Assembly: GCA_900470965.1 (NCBI GenBank)
Contig: UCCS01000027.1
Location: forward strand, 1-37,430
DNA length: 37,430 nucleotides
Reading direction: 5' to 3'
Origin: Hyphomicrobiales bacterium
GTDB lineage: Bacteria; Pseudomonadota; Alphaproteobacteria; Rhizobiales; Rhizobiaceae
This document shows, piece by piece, positions 1 through 9,013 of the stretch (position 1 is the stretch's first letter; each line of letters starts with the position of its first letter). The position numbers and the translations under genes were made by a program. Below the pieces are notes generated by a model. It was given only the letters and a program-made list of their open reading frames with translations. It made no database searches and was not told where the DNA came from.

Positions 1-158
1 GGGAGATGACGGGGCGGGGGAGGTTTCGGGCGTGGGGGATTCTGTAGTTTGATGACCTTGCAGTGTTGCGCGCGAGGCTTTCAGCCTCAACAATCTTGAC
101 GACTTTGCGGTCTTATTTTCAGATGGGCAATCAAGAACGATTGAAGTGAATAGGCGAC

Positions 159-785
159 ATGGGGCTAGAACACTGGGATTCTGAACGAAAGCGATACGTC
201 CTTTATCGAAATCAGAACGACCATACACAGGACGCACGGCGCTTTCCGTTTGAGAATATTCCAAAACACATCTTTCTGGACACGAATGTCATCAACCTAC
301 TGGTCAAGTATCCGACTGAGATATTTGAGCAGCAACCGATTTCCGCATTGGTTCAAGCTTCGCTTGCCGAAGATATCGAAGCACTGATGCACATTTTCTA
401 CATTGGCATGCGCGCAAATTGGTCGATTTGCGCCTCGCAGAAGACACTCGCCGAACTTTCGCGCACCAAGAACGATGTGCTGCGCAGGGATCTATTGAAT
501 TATGCATTGGAGATCATAAACGGCGGCATGAGCGACGAAGACCGGAAATTCGCGAACGGATTTGGCCAGCGACTGGTTGACACGCACTTCGTCGACGCTC
601 TGCCTGATCGAGCAGACAGAGAGTTGGTCGGTAACGCGATCGGATACGAATGCGATGTCTTCTGCACCTGCGACAGAGCCACGATCGTGAATTTGAGAGA
701 CAAGCTTCCGCAACTGCCGCTGCGTATCCTGACGCCGGCTGAATGGTGGGCTCACATCAGGCCGTGGGCTGGGCTATGGTGTTAG
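159..785 (+). CDS. PIN-domain nuclease-like protein
   Basis: This is a probable metal-dependent ribonuclease of the PIN superfamily. The acidic residues expected of the fold can be seen: D41 in the hydrophobic strand IFLDTNV, E99 in LAEL, D153 in ADRELVGNAIG, and D172 in FCTCDRATI. The protein is 208 residues, longer than a VapC toxin (about 130), with an N-terminal extension of about 37 residues before the first strand. No VapB-like antitoxin gene lies beside it, so a simple toxin-antitoxin pair is not supported. The DUF4365 gene follows after 46 bases on the same strand, and the DISARM-type operon follows that, so it may be a defence accessory. The ATG start has only weak purine-rich sequence upstream (GAAG, AGG). 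The PIN call is firm; the biological role is inference. Confidence 0.72.
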   Translation: MGLEHWDSERKRYVLYRNQNDHTQDARRFPFENIPKHIFLDTNVINLLVKYPTEIFEQQPISALVQASLAEDIEALMHIFYIGMRANWSICASQKTLAELSRTKNDVLRRDLLNYALEIINGGMSDEDRKFANGFGQRLVDTHFVDALPDRADRELVGNAIGYECDVFCTCDRATIVNLRDKLPQLPLRILTPAEWWAHIRPWAGLWC

Positions 786-831
786 GTGGTGACGATCAGC
801 TATTGAACTCAAATACATATGGGACTTTCGT

Positions 832-1800
832 ATGAAACCGCGCGGCAATCTGGTTACCGAACGCGCCGGCATCAATTTCGCGCGTACAGCGGTTGAAGGC
901 GCTGGAAGTCTTTTTAAAGAGATAAACCTTCAGCACGACTATGGGCATGACGCAACGATCATGCTGGTAACGGATGGCCAGGTCCGACCTCGCGAGATCG
1001 CCCTCCAAGTTAAGTCAGGGGCAAGTTATGTATCGCCGCTAAAGTGCACCATCCCAGCCAGCGCAGACCACCTCTTCTTTTGGGCAGAGCATGATCTCGA
1101 CACCATCGGTGTCGTCTACGATCCAGTTGAGCAGAAGGCTTGGTGGGTCGACTTGCGAAATGCGGCACGCGACTTCCGGCGCTTGAACGGCCGAACAGGG
1201 ACAACCATCGCGTTCAACAAGAGCGTGTGGAATGAATTTAACAAGAACGATTTCGCCTCAATCTTGATTCCGACGCTGCTCGGAGAGGCTCCGCGCGTTC
1301 CCGTTGAGCGGTTATGCACATGGGTGACGTCTGACGATGAGGAGACGCACGACCTCGGTGTCCGCGCGATTAGAGCGCGCCATCGCTGCCGGTCTGAGAC
1401 CTGGAACTGTTTGATCGAAACCTTTCTGGCCAGGTCGGCCGAACAGCTGTCAATAGAGGTCCCAATCTCGCTAGCAATGTTGCTGGGTCATGACGACATT
1501 GGCTATATGAGCAACGAAATCCCGCCTGGGGTTCGCGGCCCAGCTATTCAGCGGGTCTTAAACTTCGGGCCCGCCGAAACAGCAAAGATTCTCATGATGC
1601 TGCCTGACCGAGACTTCGAGCGACCAAGTCTCGGTTACAGCCTACTGCCACTTTTTGGAAAAGGGGCCAACACGCCGGCAATTTTCGCGATGATCCGCGA
1701 GAGTGAGGTGTATCCGGGCGAGATACGAGAATTGGCTAGTGACCTTTTGAACTGGTATCGAAGCGATCCACATTTCTGGCGTTTCTGGCGACGTGACTGA
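832..1800 (+). CDS. DUF4365-containing protein, PD-(D/E)XK-like
   Basis: The N-terminal 150 residues match the DUF4365 pattern: a conserved early Glu (E10), FKEINLQHDYGHDA with D40, then the strand IALQVKSG giving Q59-x-K61. D-x(n)-QxK is a variant PD-(D/E)XK nuclease active site. The C-terminal half, about residues 160-322, is helical, rich in Leu, Arg and Trp, and not assigned. DUF4365 proteins are often found in defence islands and are thought to cut or bind nucleic acid; cleavage by this one is inference. It lies between the PIN gene and the drm operon on the same strand. The ribosome binding site is weak (GGGAC about 8 bases before the ATG). A separate two-gene PIN/DUF4365 unit is possible. 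Confidence 0.7.
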   Translation: MKPRGNLVTERAGINFARTAVEGAGSLFKEINLQHDYGHDATIMLVTDGQVRPREIALQVKSGASYVSPLKCTIPASADHLFFWAEHDLDTIGVVYDPVEQKAWWVDLRNAARDFRRLNGRTGTTIAFNKSVWNEFNKNDFASILIPTLLGEAPRVPVERLCTWVTSDDEETHDLGVRAIRARHRCRSETWNCLIETFLARSAEQLSIEVPISLAMLLGHDDIGYMSNEIPPGVRGPAIQRVLNFGPAETAKILMMLPDRDFERPSLGYSLLPLFGKGANTPAIFAMIRESEVYPGEIRELASDLLNWYRSDPHFWRFWRRD

Positions 1801-2104
1801 TCACGGAAAGCGCACTTCGAGATCGTGGATACCGCGACACCGACGACATCCAAGCTCGTTCAACGCCTCTACATACGAAATCGGCCGAACACTCATCGCC
1901 ACCATCGTCTTTGCCTTCCGCTCTCGTGCTCATCCTACCGCTCCAATCGATTTCACCGGCACAACTGAAGAAAGTCACTGATGCAAGGAAAAGTGGTGAT
2001 TGTTTAAGTACTTTTGTATCAAAATCGGATTGCACACAAAACTTGTCGACGAGAACCAAAACTTCGATTGAGACGTCAGCCTAAGTAAAAGCCTGGAGGG
2101 GGCA
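1801..2104 (+). promoter_or_regulatory. Leader region before the drm operon
   Basis: This gap of about 300 bases has no convincing gene. Its second half, about 1975-2050, is clearly richer in A+T than the flanks, as expected for a promoter, but I cannot name a clean -35/-10 pair. A strong Shine-Dalgarno sequence, GGAGGG, lies at 2095-2100, four bases before the TTG start at 2105, and fixes that start. Confidence 0.4.
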
Positions 2105-4813
2105 TTGACCAAGCGCCGGAGAGACGACTGGAAGGATCAGAGCTGGAACGGTCGTATCGCGGATGCGAGGAAAACACGCGACGAACGCGTGGCACGCATC
2201 CTTCAGTCTTCGCGCGCAGCCGCACAGGTCTCAGACAAAATTCTGCAGCGCCCTGGAATTAGCACGCCAACCTCTACACGATATACGACAACCGCTAACC
2301 CTGAGGCATGGTCAATTCTCTCAGCGGGTAAGCCTGCAATCGACGCGCTTCTGCTTTCGGTCGCCGACGGTCGTGATCGAGCAATCCTCGGATGGCCTGA
2401 ACGGCCTGGAAACGGCTTCACGCTCGCGGCACTCGCATTACGCGAGGCCCGGGCAAGGGGAAAGCTAGGCTCTGCAACGTTTGGATTATGGCCGTGGCGG
2501 CCGGGACTTATGCGCGCAGCACGCTCTGTCCTGGTTCATCCGATGGATATTGCCTCTGCCGCGCGCAGTGCGGTCAATGATCGCGAAAAAGGAGAAGCTT
2601 GGTCGCAAGATGGCCTCGCCCATCGCTCGCTCGACATGATTGAGCTCAGGCTCAATGATCTTGCGCTTCAAAATGCGCCGGCGCGCGTCTTGCGCGGGCG
2701 GCGACGCCTCGACATGCTTGTCCGCAGCCCCACACTCGTCGAGACAACAGCAGTATTTGCTCCAACAGAAAACGGCTTCGTCTCCGACGCCGAGCAGATT
2801 CTTCGCCGTGTGTGTGATCACACGCATCTTGGCGACGCCGGTGGCGGTCTTCTCAAGGATCGTGCGGCTGTTGGGGCTCCCGGCACCACACCTTTTGCTC
2901 TGCTTGGCCTTCCGGCTGTAAGAACGCCGCGCGGTTTCGAACGCTTGCTGCGACACGACCGCATCGTAACGCGGGGCATCGACGCGATCGTGGTCGATCT
3001 CACGCGCCAGTCGAAACAGGAACTGGGCGAGCAATGGGAGAAACGACTGGCTGTCTTGTTGGAGGCCCTCGATACAGTGCCTGGCCGCCGGCCGCCAGTC
3101 TTAGCGGTCTGTGAGGATCCTTTTGCTTTAAAATCCGCACTCCGGACGATGCGATCGCATTCGGCCCGGATGAAACCCCGCAGACAGCCGCCCGTTGAGA
3201 TCGGGGTCTACCTGACTGAACCGGGTTTGCTTGGCCAGACACCGGCTCTTCCAGAGACGCTGCCGCCGATCGATTTCACCGCCGATATCAAAGATGCTGC
3301 CCTTGTCGGCCTTAGAGATAAACTCGTCAACCTCAGTCGGCGTCTTCGTGACGCAAGCGACATCGCAGGCGCGCGTGGGGTCTCGCAGGCCTTGGCATTT
3401 CTACGTCGCGTTGGAAGTCTGCCACTGGGAATCGATGAAGCGCGCCACACGGCCGACATCCTGTTTGACGCGAATGACGACGTCGACGCCAGCATTCGTG
3501 CCATGTTCAGGTCGCGGATGGCACTTGCTCCGCTTGCCACTATCAGTGTTTCCTCGCCCGACGGCGCAACCGCGAAAGAAGTTGTCGGGCTGATTGACGC
3601 CCGCGTTTCGGCCTGGAAAATCGAAACTCCTGTATCGGCTAAACTGCAAGAGCTCCTCGCGCGCCCGGGCTGGAATTCGCCGCAAACCTTGCTGGCTGTT
3701 CCCGACAGACGAATAGCACAAATCCTCATGGCCTCCGACCGCAGCGTCATGTGGCGCTGCGGCATTGTCGATCATTCTGCTTTGGCGGCAAGCTTCAACA
3801 GAGGAGAGTTGAAACGAGTGGTCGTGATTGGTCCGAGCGCGACCGCGATCCGTGCTCTGCTAACCAGCCCTGCTACGCCGGCAAAGGTTGTGCTTGTTGG
3901 TGATGCCTCTGGCTCTGCCCTGCTCGCAGGCGAACTTGCACCGCTTGCGAGGCTTGCTGGGTTTGCCTCCATTGCGGATCGTGCAACGGCAATGCAAGTC
4001 GCTCTCAAGCGTGGCGGCCTTGACGAGCGGCTCAGTGACGGGGAGAGCGAATTTAGGATCGTGCCGATCGCTCAACCCCGAGAGATCGACCTTACGCAAG
4101 AAGGGGGCTCCTATACCGGCGAGAAGATTGTCTTATCTACTGCGCTTCATCAAATCTCATACAGGCCCTCGAGCGACGTGCTCGTGTTCACTTCAGGGGA
4201 AGCTCGACCGTTCGAGCGTGTTGCGGCGCGCGATGTCGAACGGGGAGATCAAATCCTCGTGCTTGATGAGTTGACGCGCGATAAAATCAGGCACGCGCTT
4301 GCAACGTCGCGAACCAGTCTCAAGCAATTGACCGCCTATCACGACCATGTCGCCCGCCTGAGGGAAAGTCTTCCTGGCTCGGGAACTGCACAGAAGGCGA
4401 GGGATGTGCTGAAACGCATGCAGCTGATCGACCCCATGCTCCCCGACAGCGAGATACACAATATCCAACGCTGGCTGTCTGCGGATCTCGCGATAGCCGC
4501 AAGTGACGGCGCCAAGCAGCCGAGGGCGGCACGCGACTGGCCTCGCTTTAAGCTGTTCATGCAGGCAAACGGCGTCAGCCGGATCCTTGCGGAAACATAC
4601 TGGCGCCTGGCTATCGTGCCGACCCGCTCATACCGCGTGCAGGAGGGGTACCAGTTCAATCAACGCGTCGTGCAATTCGTCCTTGATCCCGACAGTTTCA
4701 CAGGGGGCGAACGGGTCGGCTCCAATCTGAGGGGGTTGTGGTTGTCGCTGCTTGACGCTGTCGATGACGTGGCGAAAAAAGAGATCGTAAGGGGAGGAAA
4801 ATCCGATGAGTGA
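2105..4813 (+). CDS. drmE: DrmE-like protein, DISARM class 2 type
   Basis: This 902-residue protein is the first gene of the operon and overlaps drmA by 8 bases. The order E-A-B-C and the size fit class 2 DISARM, in which DrmE has no established activity. I see no intact Walker A motif. Segments such as GIDAIVVDLTRQS (about residue 295) and KVVLVGDASGSAL (about 597) look like hydrophobic strands of degenerate RecA-like folds. A C-terminal beta-rich stretch around residues 690-730 contains VLVFTSGEA, followed by RDVERGDQILVLDEL. The last 100 residues are helical with several Trp and Arg. The TTG start is chosen from the strong GGAGGG four bases upstream. The DrmE name rests on gene order, length and general character, not on a motif I can prove; an unrelated inactive helicase-like protein remains possible. 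Confidence 0.55.
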   Translation: MTKRRRDDWKDQSWNGRIADARKTRDERVARILQSSRAAAQVSDKILQRPGISTPTSTRYTTTANPEAWSILSAGKPAIDALLLSVADGRDRAILGWPERPGNGFTLAALALREARARGKLGSATFGLWPWRPGLMRAARSVLVHPMDIASAARSAVNDREKGEAWSQDGLAHRSLDMIELRLNDLALQNAPARVLRGRRRLDMLVRSPTLVETTAVFAPTENGFVSDAEQILRRVCDHTHLGDAGGGLLKDRAAVGAPGTTPFALLGLPAVRTPRGFERLLRHDRIVTRGIDAIVVDLTRQSKQELGEQWEKRLAVLLEALDTVPGRRPPVLAVCEDPFALKSALRTMRSHSARMKPRRQPPVEIGVYLTEPGLLGQTPALPETLPPIDFTADIKDAALVGLRDKLVNLSRRLRDASDIAGARGVSQALAFLRRVGSLPLGIDEARHTADILFDANDDVDASIRAMFRSRMALAPLATISVSSPDGATAKEVVGLIDARVSAWKIETPVSAKLQELLARPGWNSPQTLLAVPDRRIAQILMASDRSVMWRCGIVDHSALAASFNRGELKRVVVIGPSATAIRALLTSPATPAKVVLVGDASGSALLAGELAPLARLAGFASIADRATAMQVALKRGGLDERLSDGESEFRIVPIAQPREIDLTQEGGSYTGEKIVLSTALHQISYRPSSDVLVFTSGEARPFERVAARDVERGDQILVLDELTRDKIRHALATSRTSLKQLTAYHDHVARLRESLPGSGTAQKARDVLKRMQLIDPMLPDSEIHNIQRWLSADLAIAASDGAKQPRAARDWPRFKLFMQANGVSRILAETYWRLAIVPTRSYRVQEGYQFNQRVVQFVLDPDSFTGGERVGSNLRGLWLSLLDAVDDVAKKEIVRGGKSDE

Positions 4814-7800
4814 ACCACGGCCACTTCGAGACATGGATCCTGACGAAAGGCAGCTTTTAAAAGAGGCTGTCTGCGACGCCATTCTGGAAAGGACGCGCCG
4901 AATGGTGTCGGGAGACGGGGAGGCTGGCAGAACGATCCTGGGCGGAAGACCATCGCGGGTGCTCAGCAGCGGGTTCATTCTTCCTCGCATCAATGAAAAC
5001 GGCGACGACGAGGCGAATGATATCCGGCTCGCTGCCCACGGTCTCGACCTGAGAGTTAGGCCTGCCATGGGCACGTTACGCATGTCGCCGACGCTTGCAG
5101 TTTATGTCAGGACTTTTCCGAGCGCGGACGATCTTTTTGCGCGTGGCGGACGTCTTGTTCCTCGCGCAGATCTTTCGAAGCAGGCAGGTGACCAGGCAAA
5201 AGACCAGATCCGTCAACGCATGGAGCAACAGGGTGCTGGTATCAGCGGTCGCGCCCGCCGGGAGCTGCGGGCGAATATCGCAGCCCAGGTTTATCGTGAC
5301 ATGGGTGTGGTAGTGCCAGACGGCGCGGTCATTGCTGGCCCGGCCGAAACGGATCCCGAATTGTCACAGACTGCGCAAACCAATGCTGGCAGACAAAGGC
5401 TTTGCATCCCGAATCAAATCTCCCGGCGATATGATGTGCCGCTCAAATGGCGCAGGATCGATGTTCCCGTACCGAGGCTTGAGCTGTCACTTCCCGTTGA
5501 TGACAACGTTTGGCAGGCGGCAGCCTCGGACTACAATTCAAGGCTGCATGCAGCTATCCGCGAGGCATGCCAAGCATATATCGACTCCAGCGAGGGCGGT
5601 GATTGGGCTTGGCGGCGTCACCGGCCCGAATCTGAAGATTTCTGGACGCCGGCCGCGTGGGAGTCGTTCCTTCAACGCGCCCGACAGGATCGACCTACGG
5701 CTGCCGATGTCATTCCTCAGATCCAGCTGCAATTCCTGGTGCAAGCCATTCCGGATCCGAGCGCGGTCGGCTGCCATTCTGTCCGCGTGGCACTGGAGAA
5801 CATCCGCGAAATCGACTCCGATCTGGAATGTGGGCTGTTTAACGTCTCGATCGCCCTGGAGCTTCCGGAGGAGGCGCTCGCTCCGATGCGATTGGAAAGG
5901 GTCAAACGCAGCTACCACCTTTCGGGCTTCATGACCATGCCGGCAATTGGCGTGAATGGAGGGGTCGAAGACGCGGGTGTCCGCGACGGATACCGCATGC
6001 TGCGGACAACCTGGATGCCGCGATATGTCCTTCCACGAATGTCTGCCCGTCGCATCGAGATGTTGCCGACGGCGTATTCTCGTCTGTCCGATCAGCGAGA
6101 AGACATCGAGGCTCTCGGTGTTCTTGTCGATGCGATGGACGCCTGGAGGCACGACATTTCCCAATCGACAAGTCTGACGTTGAGCGCTGAAGAAGGCGAC
6201 GCACACGACGAGCAAAGACAACGCGCGCAATTTCAGGCTGACGTTAATGCCTGGGGATATGAAAGGAGCCGCGTTTGCTTGGGTATTGATGTGCTGCGCC
6301 GGTCGAAGTCCGAATGGGAACACGATAACTTTGCGAGCGGTGCTATCCCTTACCGCGCATGGGTATTGATGAATTCAGCCTTCCACCGGGCGAACCCACC
6401 ACGCGAAGGCGAACCTCTCCCCGCCTGGCGGCTTTTCCAGCTCGCTTTCATTCTTGCCCACATTCCAACTCTCGTTTCCAGGCTGCCCGAGTTCGCGGAA
6501 GATTTCCGGGCCGACTTTGATGAGGATGCAGCGAGCCTTCTTTATATGTCGACAGGTGGCGGCAAGACCGAGGCTTTTTTCGGCACAGTCGTCTTCAGTC
6601 TTTTCCTCGATCGATTGCGTGGGAAACACCGTGGCGTTACTGCGATGATGCATTATCCGCTGCGGCTTCTGACAGTGCAGCAGGCCCAACGTCTGGCGCG
6701 AATTCTTGCGCACGCCGAGATGGTCCGTCGAGGCAACAATATCGCCGGGGCTCCCTTCGAGATCGGGTTTTGGGTGGGCAGTGGGAATACGCCAAACCGA
6801 ACCGAGAGACGCGGCGTCGTCCTCGACGAACTTTTGATGATTCCCAGTTGGAATGACGCCCGGGCTCGCGACGAGCTTGCACTGCTTAGTGGCAGCGCAG
6901 TCAGCGAGCGCGGCTATGGGGCTGCACATGCTGCCTGGAATAAATTGCCGACCTGTCCTTTTTGTCGGTCCGAGACGCAGACCGCGCTGCGTCTCTTCCC
7001 GGACGAGCACAATCGGCTAGGCATCGTGTGTCTCAATTCGTCGTGCGATTGGAACGAGGCGCATCGCGGTCTGCGAAGGGTTGTTCCGCTACCTTTTCTG
7101 CTGGCCGACTCCGATATCTATCGCAGAGCTCCTTCGGTGCTGCTTGGGACGATCGACAAGTTGGCGCTCATTGGCCAGAACACGCACACGATCGATGATA
7201 TCGCCGGCATGTTTGGAATGGCTCGTGCGGTGGAGCATGACGAATCGGGACTGCTTGCCAATCCAACTGGGCAAGACATCGCGACGATTGGCGATGGTCA
7301 CCTCAAGCGTGTTGCGCCAGCGTTCACTGATGGAATTGAGGTCTTCCACGACCCATTTCCGAGCCTGATAATCCAAGATGAGATGCACCTTCTCGAAGAA
7401 AGCCTTGGCACCTTTGGCGGGATCTTCGAAACCGGGCTGTTTGCTTGGCTGCGAAGGTTAGCGCCACTACTCGGGCGAAGAGCCGCCCACGTTCCCGGAG
7501 CGACCGACCGCCCACGCTTGCCACACATCATCGGTGCAACGGCGACCGTGTCGGATGCGGCAAAACATGCGCGAGCTCTGTATCAGCTGCGGGTAAGGCA
7601 ATTTCCGCATCCAGGGCCCACACTTCACTCCACGTTCTACAGCGATCTGGCTGGATTTTCTGCTTCCGGATTTGCTGGCGAGCGGGCGACGTTGCTCGCG
7701 GCCGCCGCAACGACGCCGCGTGATCGTGAGCGCGCAGCACCTTGGGGGCGTGTTTATGCCAGCATTATGACAAATGGACGGTTGCACACCGTCACCACGA

Positions 7801-9011
7801 TCTCAGTTTTGGCAGCCCATGCCGCGACAATAACGCGATGGCAGCGCGATCTAACATCGACCGATCCTTCGCGCCGTCAACGCGCCGCGCAAGAAATAGA
7901 AGACTGCGTCTCCGATGCGCCATACGCAACGGGTCGGCGTGAAGCTGTCTCGCGTGCCCGTGCTCACGCAGTCGATCGACTTGCGGCGCTGATAGACCTT
8001 CACCGCATCGAACTTACCTACGTTACGAACAAGAAAGGCGGCGACCAGATCCTTGCCGCACTCGCTCCCGAGGCTTTCGAAGCGCACATGGCGATGGGTG
8101 AACCGTACCAAATTGGCGAGTTCAAAACCGAGCTGATTTCCGGTGGGATCGATATTGGCGGCATTCAAGCTGTTATTCGAGCCGCGGAGACGCCGTTCGA
8201 CCCATTGATCGACGATATCTCGAACGCCCTACGCGTGATTGTCGCCACGAGTGCAATTTCGCACGGCGTCGATGTCGAGGTCTTCAATTCGATGGCGTTT
8301 GCCGGCATGCCGTCTGATATTGCCGAGTACATCCAGGCTTCCTCGCGTGTAGGCCGTACCCATGTCGGGTTCTCACTTCTCATTCCAACGCCGCAGACGC
8401 GAAGGGACCGCTTCGTTGTCGAAGTGCACGAATCTTTTCACCGGCTGCTCGAGCGAATGATCGCGCCTCCTGCGATTGAGCGCTGGGCCGATCGGGCGAT
8501 CGCTCGGACTGTTCCGTCACTTCTTCAGACCTGGCTTGCCGGTGTCTTATTCCAACGGCAGATGGTTGCGGCCGCGGCTGCTATGAAGCCCGGTGTGGCT
8601 CTTCCTGCCACCGTCGAGCAGCTTAGTCGGGTCCTTTCCAGTCCAGCAAACCTGAGTGACTGCGCTGCATTTATACGAGAGGCAGTCGGTATCTATGGGA
8701 CAGAAGGTGCACCGACAAACCCGGATTACTACACAGACCTGATTACTCAAGAGGTCCGCCGGATTGAAGTTGCCGCCTCGTCCGATCAATTCACGGGGCG
8801 GTTGGGTGACTTCTTCAGCAACCCGCTTAGTGGGTTGCAGCGGCCAATGATGAGCCTTCGGGACGTCGATGCGGCGGGAAGAATTCAGGCCTCTCGCGTT
8901 GATACACAGAGCCGACGGGTCGACGGCGAGGCTGTTGAAGCCGCCATGGCCTTCCTGCGAGCGCGTGGGACCCGACAGACCGCAGCAAGTGAACTCGACC
9001 AGGAGGGATGA
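4806..9011 (+). CDS. drmA: DISARM helicase DrmA (superfamily 2)
   Basis: This 1401-residue protein has the full superfamily 2 helicase set in its C-terminal two thirds. Walker A is TGGGKTE at 583-589 (K587). Motif Ia follows as YPLRLLTVQQ. A cysteine cluster starting CPFC and continuing to CLNSSC sits near 717-741 and suggests a zinc site. Later motifs are GTIDK near 780, the DEMH Walker B at 858-861, IGATATVSD, SAISHGVDV, and motif VI QASSRVGR at 1177-1184. The N-terminal 500 residues are unassigned, as in other DrmA proteins. In DISARM, DrmA works with DrmB to load on and move along incoming DNA. The ATG overlaps the end of drmE by 8 bases, and drmB begins at its stop codon, so the genes are probably translationally coupled. 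Confidence 0.88.
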   Translation: MSEPRPLRDMDPDERQLLKEAVCDAILERTRRMVSGDGEAGRTILGGRPSRVLSSGFILPRINENGDDEANDIRLAAHGLDLRVRPAMGTLRMSPTLAVYVRTFPSADDLFARGGRLVPRADLSKQAGDQAKDQIRQRMEQQGAGISGRARRELRANIAAQVYRDMGVVVPDGAVIAGPAETDPELSQTAQTNAGRQRLCIPNQISRRYDVPLKWRRIDVPVPRLELSLPVDDNVWQAAASDYNSRLHAAIREACQAYIDSSEGGDWAWRRHRPESEDFWTPAAWESFLQRARQDRPTAADVIPQIQLQFLVQAIPDPSAVGCHSVRVALENIREIDSDLECGLFNVSIALELPEEALAPMRLERVKRSYHLSGFMTMPAIGVNGGVEDAGVRDGYRMLRTTWMPRYVLPRMSARRIEMLPTAYSRLSDQREDIEALGVLVDAMDAWRHDISQSTSLTLSAEEGDAHDEQRQRAQFQADVNAWGYERSRVCLGIDVLRRSKSEWEHDNFASGAIPYRAWVLMNSAFHRANPPREGEPLPAWRLFQLAFILAHIPTLVSRLPEFAEDFRADFDEDAASLLYMSTGGGKTEAFFGTVVFSLFLDRLRGKHRGVTAMMHYPLRLLTVQQAQRLARILAHAEMVRRGNNIAGAPFEIGFWVGSGNTPNRTERRGVVLDELLMIPSWNDARARDELALLSGSAVSERGYGAAHAAWNKLPTCPFCRSETQTALRLFPDEHNRLGIVCLNSSCDWNEAHRGLRRVVPLPFLLADSDIYRRAPSVLLGTIDKLALIGQNTHTIDDIAGMFGMARAVEHDESGLLANPTGQDIATIGDGHLKRVAPAFTDGIEVFHDPFPSLIIQDEMHLLEESLGTFGGIFETGLFAWLRRLAPLLGRRAAHVPGATDRPRLPHIIGATATVSDAAKHARALYQLRVRQFPHPGPTLHSTFYSDLAGFSASGFAGERATLLAAAATTPRDRERAAPWGRVYASIMTNGRLHTVTTISVLAAHAATITRWQRDLTSTDPSRRQRAAQEIEDCVSDAPYATGRREAVSRARAHAVDRLAALIDLHRIELTYVTNKKGGDQILAALAPEAFEAHMAMGEPYQIGEFKTELISGGIDIGGIQAVIRAAETPFDPLIDDISNALRVIVATSAISHGVDVEVFNSMAFAGMPSDIAEYIQASSRVGRTHVGFSLLIPTPQTRRDRFVVEVHESFHRLLERMIAPPAIERWADRAIARTVPSLLQTWLAGVLFQRQMVAAAAAMKPGVALPATVEQLSRVLSSPANLSDCAAFIREAVGIYGTEGAPTNPDYYTDLITQEVRRIEVAASSDQFTGRLGDFFSNPLSGLQRPMMSLRDVDAAGRIQASRVDTQSRRVDGEAVEAAMAFLRARGTRQTAASELDQEG

Positions 9012-9013
9012 AG

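Noticed and set aside
159..785. VapBC toxin-antitoxin pair for the PIN gene
   Set aside because: No small antitoxin gene is visible upstream or downstream, and the protein is much longer than VapC.
5538..6323. Long minus-strand open frame inside drmA
   Set aside because: It is the antisense of a conserved helicase gene in high G+C DNA and has no recognisable domain.
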